A stretch of DNA of 64,000 nt, taken from Phycisphaerales bacterium (GTDB taxonomy: Bacteria > Planctomycetota > Phycisphaerae > Phycisphaerales > UBA1924). Each line of letters opens with the position of its first letter. Positions within the stretch are counted from its first letter, which is position 1. Positions 51,926 through 60,659 of this stretch are shown piece after piece. The notes under the pieces are model-generated. The model was given only the letters and a program-made list of their open reading frames with translations, had not been told where the DNA came from and did no database searches. The position numbers and the translations under genes are program-made. The stretch covers positions 18,306-82,305 of the forward strand of contig JAGQOH010000007.1 of NCBI GenBank assembly GCA_020427635.1, written 5' to 3'.

Positions 51926-54649
51926 TTAGTGTACGTCGAGGTCGTTGTGGTCGTTCGCTTGGTCGCCCAGGGGTTGCAGCGCCGGCGCCATGGAGGGCGC
52001 GATCGTGATGCAGTTGAGCAAGAGGCGCATGCCGGCCTTGTTCATGGCCCGATTGGTTGGGTCGGATGCGAAGCAGATGACATTGCCACCACCCACGCGA
52101 TGGAGGGTGACGGCGGCGGTTGACGCGAGCTTGTCGGTATTCTTGTTGTTGATCGATCCACCCAAGCGCGGTGCGAGGTCGAAGCGTGCGATGACGTAGG
52201 CATTGTCTTGCATGTCGAGCGGTTCGGCGTCGAACATGTGCAAGGCCACTTGCTCGCGCAAGCCCGCGGCGATCGGGTTCGTCAGGTCGATCGTCGCGCC
52301 GAGCACAGCGCCGGGGATGCGCTCGTCGACATCGCGCGCTTCGCGCTCGGCGTAAGTGAGGGTGTTGAGTTTGGGTTCGGGGTCGGGCTTGTCGTCCGAT
52401 GTCTTGGTGTCCTTGCCCGCGATGAGTGATTCCCATGCGAAGTTGCACGAGCCGGCGATGGCGACGAGCGTGCCGCCCGAGCGCACCCAGTCGCGCAGGG
52501 CGGTGGCGGTGTCATCACCAAGTTCGCGCTTGATGCGGGCGGCGCTGCCACTCGGCAGGACGATGACGTTGTAGTCGTCCAGGCGGAGTCGGCGCAGGGC
52601 GTCGATGTTGATGACGTTGTGCGGCACGGGCTGCTGAATGTCGAGCATGTGCCAGGTGTGGCCAAAGGAGAGGGAGCTGAGGGGCGAGCCGCGGAGGAGC
52701 GCGATCTTTGGCGCGATGAAGCGGCGGTTTGCGTTGTTGCCGAAGGCGGGTCCTGTGCGGGGAATGCTGTTGGTGACGGGCAGGACGTGGAGGCCAAGCG
52801 CTTCGACTTCTTGGACGAAGCTGTCGAGGCGCGGCGTGGCGATCGGGTCGGTGGCGAAGATGTTGCGGGCGGGGTGGATGAGCAGTGAGCCCATGGGAAC
52901 TCTGTGCTCGCCATCGGGCGCCTCGATTGTCATCGCATCGCCAGTGAGGCGCGCGAAGAGGTTGTGCGAGGTGGCCAGGCCAAGGGCTTGGGGGAAGTTG
53001 GTTTGATCGGCGGGAACGAGGAGACCGGCGGTGTTGTTTGGAAGGGGCAGGGCGCTGCGCACGGGCGCTGCACGAAGCGCCAGCGGTTGGAGGGAAAGCA
53101 CGCCGAGATCACCTGCGTATTCAACGCCATCGAGCCCGAGCATTGAAGGGAGTGACCACGAGGTGATGTCGTAGGTGTCACGGTCTTCGACGAAAGTGTC
53201 GCGTTCGAGGATGGTGCGCGCGAGGCGGCCCATGGGCTGGGCTGCGCGGATGACCCAGGCGCCGGCTTCGATGTGGGCGGGCATTTCGCTTGCAAAGGGT
53301 GGCCAGTAGCGTTTGGCGGATGGGAGGTCGGTGGGCTGGGTCAGTTGTTCGATTTCGATGCCGTGCATGTCGCAGACGCGGCGCAGTTCGCCAAGCATTC
53401 CAGGATCGTTGGACTCTGGAAAGATGTAGGCGGTGGTCGCGCGATCGGGCAGGGTCATGGATTCGCGGTAGAAGCGGGCGAAGCGCTGGAGTTGTTTCTC
53501 GCGATTCGATGCGGTGGTCTCGAGGTAGCTCATGGAGGTGAGGAAATGGTTGCGTGCGCGGTCTTGGAGCGTGAGGATGAGGCCCGGGCCATGCTCATCG
53601 TCGACGGTGATCGCGAGGCCCGCCATGCCATGGCCAGCTTGTTCGCAGAGCAGGGAGATTGCGCCGTGGTAGATGGGCGTGACCTTGCCGTACCCAGGGT
53701 AGAGGTAGTCAAAGCGTTCGCGTGTGGAGAAGACGAGGCCATTGGCGTCGAAGACTTGGCCGTTCGCACGGCCATAGAGATCGAGCCATTGTTTGGTTTC
53801 GTCGGGGATGTTGGCGTTGTAGGGCGCTTCGCCAGGGCCGAGGAAATATGGGGAGTCGTGGCCTTGCTCGTGGTAGTCGATGTGGAGTTGGGGCTTGTAG
53901 GTGCGGAAGAGGGGCAAGCGGGATTGGGATTCGATCTGTGAGCACCAGGTCCAGTCGCGATTGAGGTCGAAGAGGTAGTGGTTGGCGCGGCCGCCCGGCC
54001 AGGGTTCATCGTGTTCGGCGGTGTCGTCGTTGGGGTTGAGTTGTTGACCAACGACATCGTCATAGAAGTTGACGTAGCGCTCGCGGCCATCGGGATTGAC
54101 GCACGGATCAATGACGATGACGAGGTCGTCGAGGATGCGTGTGATTTGATCGTTTGTGGCGGCGGCGAGGGTGTAGGCGAGTTGGAGCGCGGTTTCGGTG
54201 CTGGAGGCTTCATTGCCATGCACATTGTAGCTCAGCCAGATGATGGCGGGGTTGTCGCGGGCGATCTCGTTTGCGTGGGCCTCGGAGGTGTTGCGCGGGT
54301 CGGTGAGTTCGAGGTTGCGCGCGAGGATGTCGTTGAGGCGGGCGTGGTTGGCGGGCGAGGTGATGGTGAGGGCGATGAGGGGGCGGCGCGCGTAGGTGCG
54401 GCCGTATTGCTGGATGGTGATGCGATCGGAGGCATCGGCGAGGGTTTTGCAGTAGCTGATGGCGTCGGCGTGGCGTGTGAAGTGTTCGCCGATTGCGTAG
54501 CCGAGATGTTGCTGCGGCGTTGGGATGGAGCGTTCGAAGCGCAGGCCATTGAAGTAGTCGAAGGCGGGCGCCTGCTGCGGGAGCGCGCGTGGCGCGAACG
54601 TGAGTAGTACGGCGGTCGCGAATACGAATTGGCGGATTGCATGGCACAT
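51926..54649 (-). CDS. secreted M14-family zinc carboxypeptidase-like protein
   Basis: 907 residues from the ATG at 54649. Signal peptide (FVFATAVLLTFAPRALPQQ). The peptidase domain has the zinc motif HGNE (His144, Glu147) in YNVHGNEASSTE, DPCVNPDGRERYV, FDLNRDW and the likely third ligand in QLHIDYHEQG. The remaining 500 residues include a DJ-1/glutamine-amidotransferase-like region (NVIVLPSGSAARIKRELGDD, LRDWVRSGGTLVAIAGS). Likely exported for peptide degradation. Confidence 0.9.
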   Translation of the reverse strand: MCHAIRQFVFATAVLLTFAPRALPQQAPAFDYFNGLRFERSIPTPQQHLGYAIGEHFTRHADAISYCKTLADASDRITIQQYGRTYARRPLIALTITSPANHARLNDILARNLELTDPRNTSEAHANEIARDNPAIIWLSYNVHGNEASSTETALQLAYTLAAATNDQITRILDDLVIVIDPCVNPDGRERYVNFYDDVVGQQLNPNDDTAEHDEPWPGGRANHYLFDLNRDWTWCSQIESQSRLPLFRTYKPQLHIDYHEQGHDSPYFLGPGEAPYNANIPDETKQWLDLYGRANGQVFDANGLVFSTRERFDYLYPGYGKVTPIYHGAISLLCEQAGHGMAGLAITVDDEHGPGLILTLQDRARNHFLTSMSYLETTASNREKQLQRFARFYRESMTLPDRATTAYIFPESNDPGMLGELRRVCDMHGIEIEQLTQPTDLPSAKRYWPPFASEMPAHIEAGAWVIRAAQPMGRLARTILERDTFVEDRDTYDITSWSLPSMLGLDGVEYAGDLGVLSLQPLALRAAPVRSALPLPNNTAGLLVPADQTNFPQALGLATSHNLFARLTGDAMTIEAPDGEHRVPMGSLLIHPARNIFATDPIATPRLDSFVQEVEALGLHVLPVTNSIPRTGPAFGNNANRRFIAPKIALLRGSPLSSLSFGHTWHMLDIQQPVPHNVINIDALRRLRLDDYNVIVLPSGSAARIKRELGDDTATALRDWVRSGGTLVAIAGSCNFAWESLIAGKDTKTSDDKPDPEPKLNTLTYAEREARDVDERIPGAVLGATIDLTNPIAAGLREQVALHMFDAEPLDMQDNAYVIARFDLAPRLGGSINNKNTDKLASTAAVTLHRVGGGNVICFASDPTNRAMNKAGMRLLLNCITIAPSMAPALQPLGDQANDHNDLDVH

Positions 54650-54666
54650 GTGGGTGAGTCTACTGC

Positions 54667-54712
54667 AAAAATAGAGTCGCCCCGACAGGCACTGCATGCC
54701 TGCCGGGGCGAC
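54667..54712 (-). terminator. rho-independent terminator after the thioredoxin-like gene
   Basis: 15-bp stem with one A-C mismatch (54676-54690 with 54698-54712) and loop ACTGCAT. On the minus strand it is followed by TCTATTTTTG. It lies 30 bases after the stop of the thioredoxin-like gene. Confidence 0.9.
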
Positions 54713-54741
54713 GTGTGCATTGCATCCGCACGAGGCGTGCG

Positions 54742-55794
54742 TTACATCGATTCAGCGGCTTCTTCGTAGGTCTTGAGCGCTTCTTCGAGCTCTTGCTTCA
54801 GACCATCGGGCGCCAGACTGACGGCCTTCTTCTGGGTTTCATAGGCCTTTTGCGCATCGCCCTGGACGTAATAGGCACGGGCGAGCGTGTCGAGGGTGCT
54901 TGGGTCCTTGTGCTTGGTGAGGTCATTGGCGCGGTTCGCGGCCTGCACGGCGAGCATCGCGTCCTGTGACCCTTCAGGCAGTTCGGATTCCGGCGAGACG
55001 ATCATCCATGCAAATGCGTTGAGCGCGCCGGCATCGTCGGCGAAGGTGTTGGCCACGAGTTGATGGCCAAAGGTCTTGGCGGCGGTAGTGTCGCTCTGGA
55101 CGAGTGCGATGTACTTCAGGATGTTGATGCCGGAGAACTTCTTGGGATTGAGGGCCAGGAGTTCGTCGGCGGCGGCGACCATGGCGGTCCAATCCTCGGC
55201 GTCCTTGGCCTGCATGAGGCGCGGATAGATCTGCATCGCGGCCTCTTGCTCGGCCTTGGCCTTGTCGGCGTAGGCGATCGCGTCGAACTTGTCATGCACG
55301 ATGAGTTCGACGACTTCGTCGAGGCCGTCCATGGGGTGACCGAGCCATTCGAGCTTGCCGGTCTTGCCAATGACCATGACCGTGGGGATGCCGTTCTGTC
55401 CGGCGGCGGTCATGAATGCGTTTGCGGTTTTGCCATCGATGTCGGCGGCGATGGTGTAGTTCATGTCTTCGCGCGTGTTGATGAACTTCTCTGTGGGCAC
55501 CATCTTTTCGTTGGGCCAGATGGCAACGCCAATGACATGGACGTGCTGATCTTTGAAGCCCTGCTGCAGGTCGTTGATATGGGGGATGGAGGCGACGCAC
55601 GGGCCGCACCAAGTGGCCCAGAAGTCGAGGACATAGACCTCGCCTGACTTCCATTCTTTGACGGCGTCGCCGCGCAGCCAGGTGACGTCGGTGAGGTTGG
55701 GCGCTGCGACACCGACCTCGAGGTCGGGACGAGCGATGGCGGAAGCCGCGACGCATGTGATTGCGGCGGCGGTGGTGATCAACTGCTTCAGCAT
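54742..55794 (-). CDS. exported thioredoxin-like protein (TlpA/ResA type) with TPR-like tail
   Basis: 350 residues from the ATG at 55794, seven bases after AAGGAG. A signal peptide runs to about residue 22. The thioredoxin domain (about 25-175) contains VLDFWATWCGPCVASIPHIN with Cys63/Cys66 and the cis-Pro region NGIPTVMVIGKTGKLEWLG. The C-terminal 170 residues are helical with TPR-like spacing (LARAYYVQGDAQKAYETQKK). Extracytoplasmic thiol reductant by family. Confidence 0.9.
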   Translation of the reverse strand: MLKQLITTAAAITCVAASAIARPDLEVGVAAPNLTDVTWLRGDAVKEWKSGEVYVLDFWATWCGPCVASIPHINDLQQGFKDQHVHVIGVAIWPNEKMVPTEKFINTREDMNYTIAADIDGKTANAFMTAAGQNGIPTVMVIGKTGKLEWLGHPMDGLDEVVELIVHDKFDAIAYADKAKAEQEAAMQIYPRLMQAKDAEDWTAMVAAADELLALNPKKFSGINILKYIALVQSDTTAAKTFGHQLVANTFADDAGALNAFAWMIVSPESELPEGSQDAMLAVQAANRANDLTKHKDPSTLDTLARAYYVQGDAQKAYETQKKAVSLAPDGLKQELEEALKTYEEAAESM

Positions 55795-55949
55795 GAATCT
55801 GCTCCTTCGATCGGGGCCCATGGGCCTCCGTGCTTGGCCACTCTCATCCACAACCGGCGTGGTGGGTGTACATGCGACAACCGTGGCGGCGAGCCGCAAC
55901 GTTGCTTCAATGGTACCCGGCGAACGGGCGAGGGCTGCTTTGTGTTCCA

Positions 55950-56768
55950 TCAATCCTGGGTGGGCCCCTGGATCGGCGTGTCAGGCGGCGTTTGGAGGTC
56001 CCTGAGGCTTGCGAGGCCCTCGCGAGCCCACTTGGAGAAGAGTCGATAGAGGATGAGGAAGATGATGACGGCGACGGCGATGCCGATGGCCCACTTGAGC
56101 CTGCCGCCGGCTTCCGATCGCTTGCTCATTTCGCCGACGGCGGCCCCGATGAGTGCGGCGGCGATGGTGCGGGGTGCGATGCCTACGGCGGAGCCGATGG
56201 TGTAGGGGATGAGGCGCACGCCGGAGGCGGACATGACCAGGTTTGTAATGGCGAAGGGCGAGTTGGGCGGAATGCGAATGAGCGTGATGGCGAGGAGTTC
56301 ATCGCGGAAGGAGCGTTTGACGATGGAGGCGTGGATGGCGGCGGCCTTGGGGTTCGCCTCGACGACCTGCATGACGCGGTTGCGGGCGAGGAGCGCGCCC
56401 CAGGCATAGCCGACGAGAGCGCCGAATGCGGCACCTAGGACCGCGACACCCGAGCCCCAGTATTGGCCGAAGTAGACGCCGCAGGCGTAGCTGAGCGCGT
56501 ATGTGGGCATGAGGGCGCTGCCTGTGGAGAGTGCAAAGACCGCGATGGCGACGAGCGCGGCGATGGGGATGCCCCACTGGTCGATGATTGCGAGGCCCTC
56601 AGCCGCATCGGAGGTTGCGCGCACGAGCATTGCGATGCCGAGCGTTGCGGGGAGCACCGCGCTGATGATGACCATGGTGACGACGACGGGGCCAAGCGAC
56701 TTGATGTGCTTGATCCAGAGGGCGAGGTCGCTGGTGTTGGCGGCGGCTTGTGGTTCGGAGTCGCTCAC
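55950..56768 (-). CDS. VTT/SNARE-associated domain membrane protein (TVP38/TMEM64 family)
   Basis: 272 residues with about five membrane segments (near 28-50, 65-90, 100-125, 185-205, 222-245). The family core is ITLIRIPPNSPFAITNLVMS followed by IPYTIGSAVGIAPRTIAAAL, with the re-entrant GALVGYAWGALLARNR loop before it. Such DedA-related proteins are thought to move lipids or lipid carriers across membranes. A stop-to-start gap of 155 bases separates it from the thioredoxin-like gene. Confidence 0.88.
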   Translation of the reverse strand: MSDSEPQAAANTSDLALWIKHIKSLGPVVVTMVIISAVLPATLGIAMLVRATSDAAEGLAIIDQWGIPIAALVAIAVFALSTGSALMPTYALSYACGVYFGQYWGSGVAVLGAAFGALVGYAWGALLARNRVMQVVEANPKAAAIHASIVKRSFRDELLAITLIRIPPNSPFAITNLVMSASGVRLIPYTIGSAVGIAPRTIAAALIGAAVGEMSKRSEAGGRLKWAIGIAVAVIIFLILYRLFSKWAREGLASLRDLQTPPDTPIQGPTQD

Positions 56769-56847
56769 GGGTGGAGGTTAGCGAAAGTGAGGGGCCAAGT
56801 GCGCGGGCAGGGCGTGGCGTGTAGGATCGGAGGGGACAGTTGGATTT

Positions 56848-56935
56848 GGTGGGGTGGCTGAGCGGCTGAAGGCGCCGGACTTGAAATCCGGTAACGGGCT
56901 TGTCCTGTTCATGGGTTCGAATCCCATCCCCACCG
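56848..56935 (+). tRNA. tRNA-Ser(UGA)
   Basis: 88 bases: acceptor GGTGGGG / CCCCACC, anticodon stem CCGGA / TCCGG with loop CTTGAAA (anticodon TGA), a long variable arm, T arm ATGGG-TTCGAAT-CCCAT, discriminator G, CCA not encoded. The RNA-repair island begins behind it, and a copy of its 3' part is found at 63811. Confidence 0.95.
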
Positions 56936-57158
56936 CTTACTATTTCTATAGGGGTGCGCGCGCGGAGGTGGCGCGCGCGGAGGCGTGCGGAACGCCGCAG
57001 ATTCGCGAGCGGTTTGGCGATCTTGGATTGGTCTCTGCGCGCGGGGTTGCCCAACTATGCGAGAAATCTGGCCCCCGGGTGCAAAAGGTCTCCGGCGCGA
57101 TTTTTCGAGTGCGGAAAAACGATGCTTATGCTCGATAAATCGTCATGGATACACCGCG
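56936..57158. other. island left flank, no gene
   Basis: 223 bases between tRNA-Ser and the rtcR stop. Holds a GC-rich stretch with CGCGCGCGG repeats and the 50-base direct repeat at 57056-57105. No gene seen. Confidence 0.6.
57056..57105 (+). repeat. direct repeat, left copy, flanking the RNA-repair island
   Basis: 50 bases starting TATGCGAGAAATCTGG and ending GCGATTTTT; 48 of 50 identical to 63951-64000. It lies 141 bases after the start of GTTCGAATCCCAT in tRNA-Ser; the right copy lies 140 bases after the same 13-mer. Confidence 0.95.
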
Positions 57159-58763
57159 CTACTGAATCCCTTCCCATGTCAGATCAAACTTCGCGAGATA
57201 CTTGCGGATGCGGTCCGAGTCATTGGTCGAACTGCGCCGAGCGCGTGACGCGGCGAACAACTTGCGTCCCGCGTCGGACATACTTCGCGACTCGCGGCAT
57301 ATCTTGATCACGCAAGCCAACTGCACCTGATCGAAGAGATCGACACCGGCAAGTCGTTCTGCGCCAAGGACTGCCTCAAGCTCAGTGTCATCGGTGCGCA
57401 CCACGCCGCGCCAACTTTCAGCAAGGCGTTTCATTTCATCGCTGACGACGTCCTCCGAAATGCGACCCCCCGGTGCGAGCGTTGCCATACGAGTGAGAGC
57501 AGCCCCAAGATCGCGGAAGTTACCGGTCCAAGTAGCATCCGAGCCGGTTGCGAAGCGAAGGAACTGCGCGCGCGCTTCCTTACTAAACCGAATGAGTTGG
57601 CCTCTTTCTCTCGCGAAACGCTCCAGCTCGTGCTCGATGTTTGGCTCGATGTCTTCCAGGCGATCTCGAAGACCCGGGAGCTTAAATGTCCACAAGTTGA
57701 TGCGCGCGAAGAGATCTTCTCTGAATGCTCCCCGTTGCACTTGCGCTGCCAGGTCTCGATTCGTACCGGCAATGAGTTGGAACTTGCTCTGTACTTCCGT
57801 GTCCGCGCCTAGCGGTAGGAAACGCCCTTCTTCCACTGCCCGCAACAACATGGCCTGCTCATCAAGACCAAGTTCGCCAATCTCATCCAGAAAGAGCAGG
57901 CCGCCGTTGGCCGACCGCAATAATCCAGGACGATCCGATGTCGCCCCAGTGAACGCCCCCTTCTTGTGCCCGAAGAGCGTAGACATAGCGCCGTCGCCGC
58001 GAAGCGTTGCGCAGTTCACCTCGACCAGGGGACCATCGACCAGCCGCCGGTGCTTGCGCAGCTCGTAGATGCGACCAGCCAGTTTGGACTTACCCGCGCC
58101 AGTGGGGCCAGTAATGAGCAAAGGATCCCTCGTGCGCACCGCAACATGTTCGATCTGCTCGATGAGGCGGTTGAACGCTGCGTTGCGCGTCTCGATACCA
58201 CTCTTGAGCGATGCGATGGCATCGACATGTTCACGCTCGAAACGAGATGCGAGGCGGTCATACTTTGAGAGATCGAGGTCGATAATGCTGTAAGACCCTG
58301 GACTTGACGATGAGCGCTTTGGCGGGCTGGTCTGGATGAGCCGAGCTGGAAAGTAGCGCGCTTCGGTCAGCAGAAAGTTGCAGATCTGAACGACGTGAGT
58401 GCCCGTCGTGATGTGGATGAGATAGTCCTCGCGATCGGTGTCGAACGGATACTTCGCCGCGAATTCATGCAGGACGCCGTAGACCTCTTCAAAGTCCCAC
58501 GGATCGGCCAGCTCAATGACATGCCGCACGACGGAGGTCTCCGGCGAGACCGATGCGATGTCCTCGACGATCGTTTCCGCGAGGGCGGTCGCGTTTGCGT
58601 CGTGCAGCAGCTCCAAGCGATCGACCACAAAGTCTTCGTGTTGGCAAAGCGAGACGGTCGGGCGCCAGCGCTCCCAGCGGTGGGGCCCCTTGCCGACATC
58701 CAATGTGGTCCCGAGCACGCCAATGACGACTGTGGGGGTGCGTTTTGGTAGGCGAGACGCCAT
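57159..58763 (-). CDS. rtcR: RtcR, sigma-54-dependent activator of the RNA-repair operon
   Basis: 534 residues in three parts. The N-terminal RtcR/CARF-type sensor domain (1-185; VVIGVLGTTLDVG, LIHITTGTHVVQICNFLL) is thought to sense RNA ends or cyclic phosphate ligands. The AAA+ domain has Walker A GPTGAGKS (219-226), the sigma-54 contact GAFTGA (269-274) and Walker B LLFLDE (289-294). The C-terminal helical domain (ACVIKICRESRSMSDAGRKL) is for DNA binding. It is divergent from ro60; AAGGAG precedes the ATG. Its coding strand is G-rich, unlike minus-strand neighbours at 51-56 kb. Confidence 0.96.
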   Translation of the reverse strand: MASRLPKRTPTVVIGVLGTTLDVGKGPHRWERWRPTVSLCQHEDFVVDRLELLHDANATALAETIVEDIASVSPETSVVRHVIELADPWDFEEVYGVLHEFAAKYPFDTDREDYLIHITTGTHVVQICNFLLTEARYFPARLIQTSPPKRSSSSPGSYSIIDLDLSKYDRLASRFEREHVDAIASLKSGIETRNAAFNRLIEQIEHVAVRTRDPLLITGPTGAGKSKLAGRIYELRKHRRLVDGPLVEVNCATLRGDGAMSTLFGHKKGAFTGATSDRPGLLRSANGGLLFLDEIGELGLDEQAMLLRAVEEGRFLPLGADTEVQSKFQLIAGTNRDLAAQVQRGAFREDLFARINLWTFKLPGLRDRLEDIEPNIEHELERFARERGQLIRFSKEARAQFLRFATGSDATWTGNFRDLGAALTRMATLAPGGRISEDVVSDEMKRLAESWRGVVRTDDTELEAVLGAERLAGVDLFDQVQLACVIKICRESRSMSDAGRKLFAASRARRSSTNDSDRIRKYLAKFDLTWEGIQ

Positions 58764-58772
58764 GCGATCTCC

Positions 58773-58802
58773 TTGTATCGATTAGTATCAATCACGATAC
58801 AA
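58773..58802. promoter_or_regulatory. putative RtcR upstream activating site
   Basis: Perfect 8-bp inverted repeat TTGTATCG ... CGATACAA with a 14-base spacer that itself contains GATT...AATC. It is centred about 98 bases upstream of the sigma-54 -24 element and next to the rtcR start, the usual place for an enhancer of a bacterial sigma-54 activator. Confidence 0.7.
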
Positions 58803-58884
58803 CTAAATCATCGTCTGTTGGGTGAGGCGACGCCAGAAGATCAGAAAACAGCGTTGGAGAGCCCTCAGAGCCGATTTCATGGTT

Positions 58885-58900
58885 TGGTACGCCCTATGCA
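58885..58900 (+). promoter_or_regulatory. sigma-54 promoter for ro60 and downstream RNA-repair genes
   Basis: TGGTACGCCCTATGCA matches the -24/-12 consensus TGGCACGnnnnTTGCA with GG and GC exactly 10 bases apart (GG 58886-58887, GC 58898-58899). Transcription would start near 58911, 26 bases before the ro60 ATG. Together with rtcR this predicts induction of the island on RNA damage. Confidence 0.8.
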
Positions 58901-58936
58901 TTGGCTTCCTCTCGTCACAACGACAGGAGGCATACG

Positions 58937-60496
58937 ATGGCGAACAAGTCACTCTTCAAGGCGTTCCGTGGTTCAAAGGCTTCCGGCGCGACCGCGATCA
59001 ATGAAGCCAGCGGGTCTGCCTATGCAATGACTCCGGAACAGGCACTCGCGCAGTATGCGGCGACGGGCTGCTTGAACGCGACGTTCTATGCATCTGCCGA
59101 GGACCAGCTGGACACGGTGCTTTCATTGTGCGGACAGGTGAGCCCGGAGTTCATCGCGCGGACCGCGTTGTACTGTCGGACCGAGGGGCACATGAAGGAC
59201 CTACCTGCGCTGTTATGTGCAGTGCTCAGCGTGCGCTCGCCTGGTTTGATGGCGGAGGTCTTCGATCGAGTGATCGATTCGCCAAAGATGCTGCGCAACT
59301 TTGTGCAGATCGTGCGGTCAGGTGCGGTTGGGCGTAAGTCGTTGGGCTCCCTGCCAAAGCGCATGGTGCTGCAGTGGTTGGAGAATCGGTCGGACGAGGC
59401 AATTCTCTTCGGCTCGGTCGGCAACGACCCATCCATTGCGGACATCGTGAAGATGGTGCACCCCGTGCCGACCACGAAGCAACGCGAGGCGCTGTACGGC
59501 TACTTGCTTGGTCGCACATACGAGGCGGCGGCGCTTCCGGAGATCGTGCAGCAGTTCGAGGCGTTCAAGAGCGGCACGTCCCACGTGATTCCTGATGTGC
59601 CGTTCCAGATGTTGACGTCATTGCCGCTTGACAAAGCTGCTTGGAAGGCGATCGCACGGAATGGCTCGTGGCAGATGGCGCGGATGAACCTGAACACCTT
59701 TGCACGCCACGGCGTGTTTGAGGACCCGGAGATGGTGCAGTTGATCGAAGACAAACTGTCAGATCCATCATTGGTTCGGAAGGCGCGGGCGTTTCCGTAT
59801 CAGTTGATGGCTGCACACTCGATGGCATCGGATGCGCCTCGCCCGATCTTGCAGGCGCTTGAGGATGCTCTTGAGGTGTCCTTGGACAATGTGCCGGCTA
59901 TGTCAGGCAAGACGTACGTGTTCGTCGATGTGTCAGGTTCGATGCACTCGCCTGTGACGGGCTACCGCAAGGGCGCGACGAGTGCGGTGCGGTGTGTCGA
60001 TGTAGCGGCCTTGGTTGCAGCTTCCGTCCTTCGAAAGAACCCGGACGCTGAGGTCATTCCGTTCCATGATCGTGTCGAGCGACTGCGCTTGAATCCGAGG
60101 GACACGGTGATGACCAACGCGCAGAAGCTCGCATCGCTGCCATCGGGCGGTACGAACTGCTCGGCACCGATGGCAGAGATCAATCGGCGCAAGGCGCATG
60201 TCGACACGGTGATCTATGTCTCGGACAACCAGTCGTGGATCGACACAGCGCCAAATTCGTGGCGAAATGGCACGGCCACGATGCGCGAGTGGGAACACGT
60301 GAAGACGCGGTTGCCGCAGGCACGGATGGTGTGCATCGATGTGCAACCCTACGGCTCGGCGCAGGCTCCGGATCGTGAAGACATTCTGAATGTCGGCGGG
60401 TTCTCTGATGCCGTGTTCAAGGTGATGCGTCAGTTCGCAGAGCATGGCCCGGCGGCGCAGCATTGGGTGAACATCATTAACGACCAAATGATCTAG
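58937..60496 (+). CDS. rsr: Ro60/Rsr, TROVE-domain RNA-binding protein
   Basis: 519 residues from the ATG at 58937, six bases after AGGAGG. The TROVE ring domain (about 20-300) binds misfolded RNA ends in its cavity and Y RNA outside (typical segments YCRTEGHMKDLPALLCAVLS and RNFVQIVRSGAVGRKSLGSL). The vWA domain (about 325-515) has an intact MIDAS: DVSGS (331-335), Thr406 and Asp430. Bacterial Ro60 works in RNA quality control with exonucleases, tethered by Y RNA. The following 600 bases encode such RNAs. Confidence 0.96.
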   Translation: MANKSLFKAFRGSKASGATAINEASGSAYAMTPEQALAQYAATGCLNATFYASAEDQLDTVLSLCGQVSPEFIARTALYCRTEGHMKDLPALLCAVLSVRSPGLMAEVFDRVIDSPKMLRNFVQIVRSGAVGRKSLGSLPKRMVLQWLENRSDEAILFGSVGNDPSIADIVKMVHPVPTTKQREALYGYLLGRTYEAAALPEIVQQFEAFKSGTSHVIPDVPFQMLTSLPLDKAAWKAIARNGSWQMARMNLNTFARHGVFEDPEMVQLIEDKLSDPSLVRKARAFPYQLMAAHSMASDAPRPILQALEDALEVSLDNVPAMSGKTYVFVDVSGSMHSPVTGYRKGATSAVRCVDVAALVAASVLRKNPDAEVIPFHDRVERLRLNPRDTVMTNAQKLASLPSGGTNCSAPMAEINRRKAHVDTVIYVSDNQSWIDTAPNSWRNGTATMREWEHVKTRLPQARMVCIDVQPYGSAQAPDREDILNVGGFSDAVFKVMRQFAEHGPAAQHWVNIINDQMI

Positions 60497-60507
60497 AACG
60501 TATCGGT

Positions 60508-60533
60508 GGGCCCCGGCAATCGGGCCGGGGCCC
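60508..60533 (+). other. strong GC hairpin behind ro60
   Basis: 10-bp perfect stem GGGCCCCGGC / GCCGGGGCCC with a 6-base loop, 11 bases after the ro60 stop. No T-tract follows, so it may attenuate, or protect the mRNA 3' end after processing, rather than terminate. Confidence 0.75.
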
Positions 60534-60564
60534 CGGAGCCCGCGAACGAAAGGAGTAGTTGAAG

Positions 60565-60648
60565 GAACTGGACGGATCGGATGCCGCAGTGACTACATCG
60601 TTGTTAACCCACAACCGTCTCCGCACACCCTTGCCGATCCACTGGTTC
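60565..60648 (+). ncRNA. Y RNA candidate 1 (simple form, no tRNA-like domain)
   Basis: Outer helix GAACTGG / CTGGTTC and GGATCGG / CCGATCC (60565-60580 with 60634-60648, small internal loop). Then the invariant AUGCC (60581-60585) opposite CCCUUG (60628-60633). An imperfect inner helix GCAGTGAC / GTCTCCGC follows, then UACAU and a hairpin GTTGT / ACAAC. The helix-AUGCC-helix-UACAU order is shared with the two RNAs downstream. Y RNAs beside Ro60 genes are known in bacteria and tether Ro60 to partner nucleases. Confidence 0.7.
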
Positions 60649-60659
60649 GCTTCTGATTC

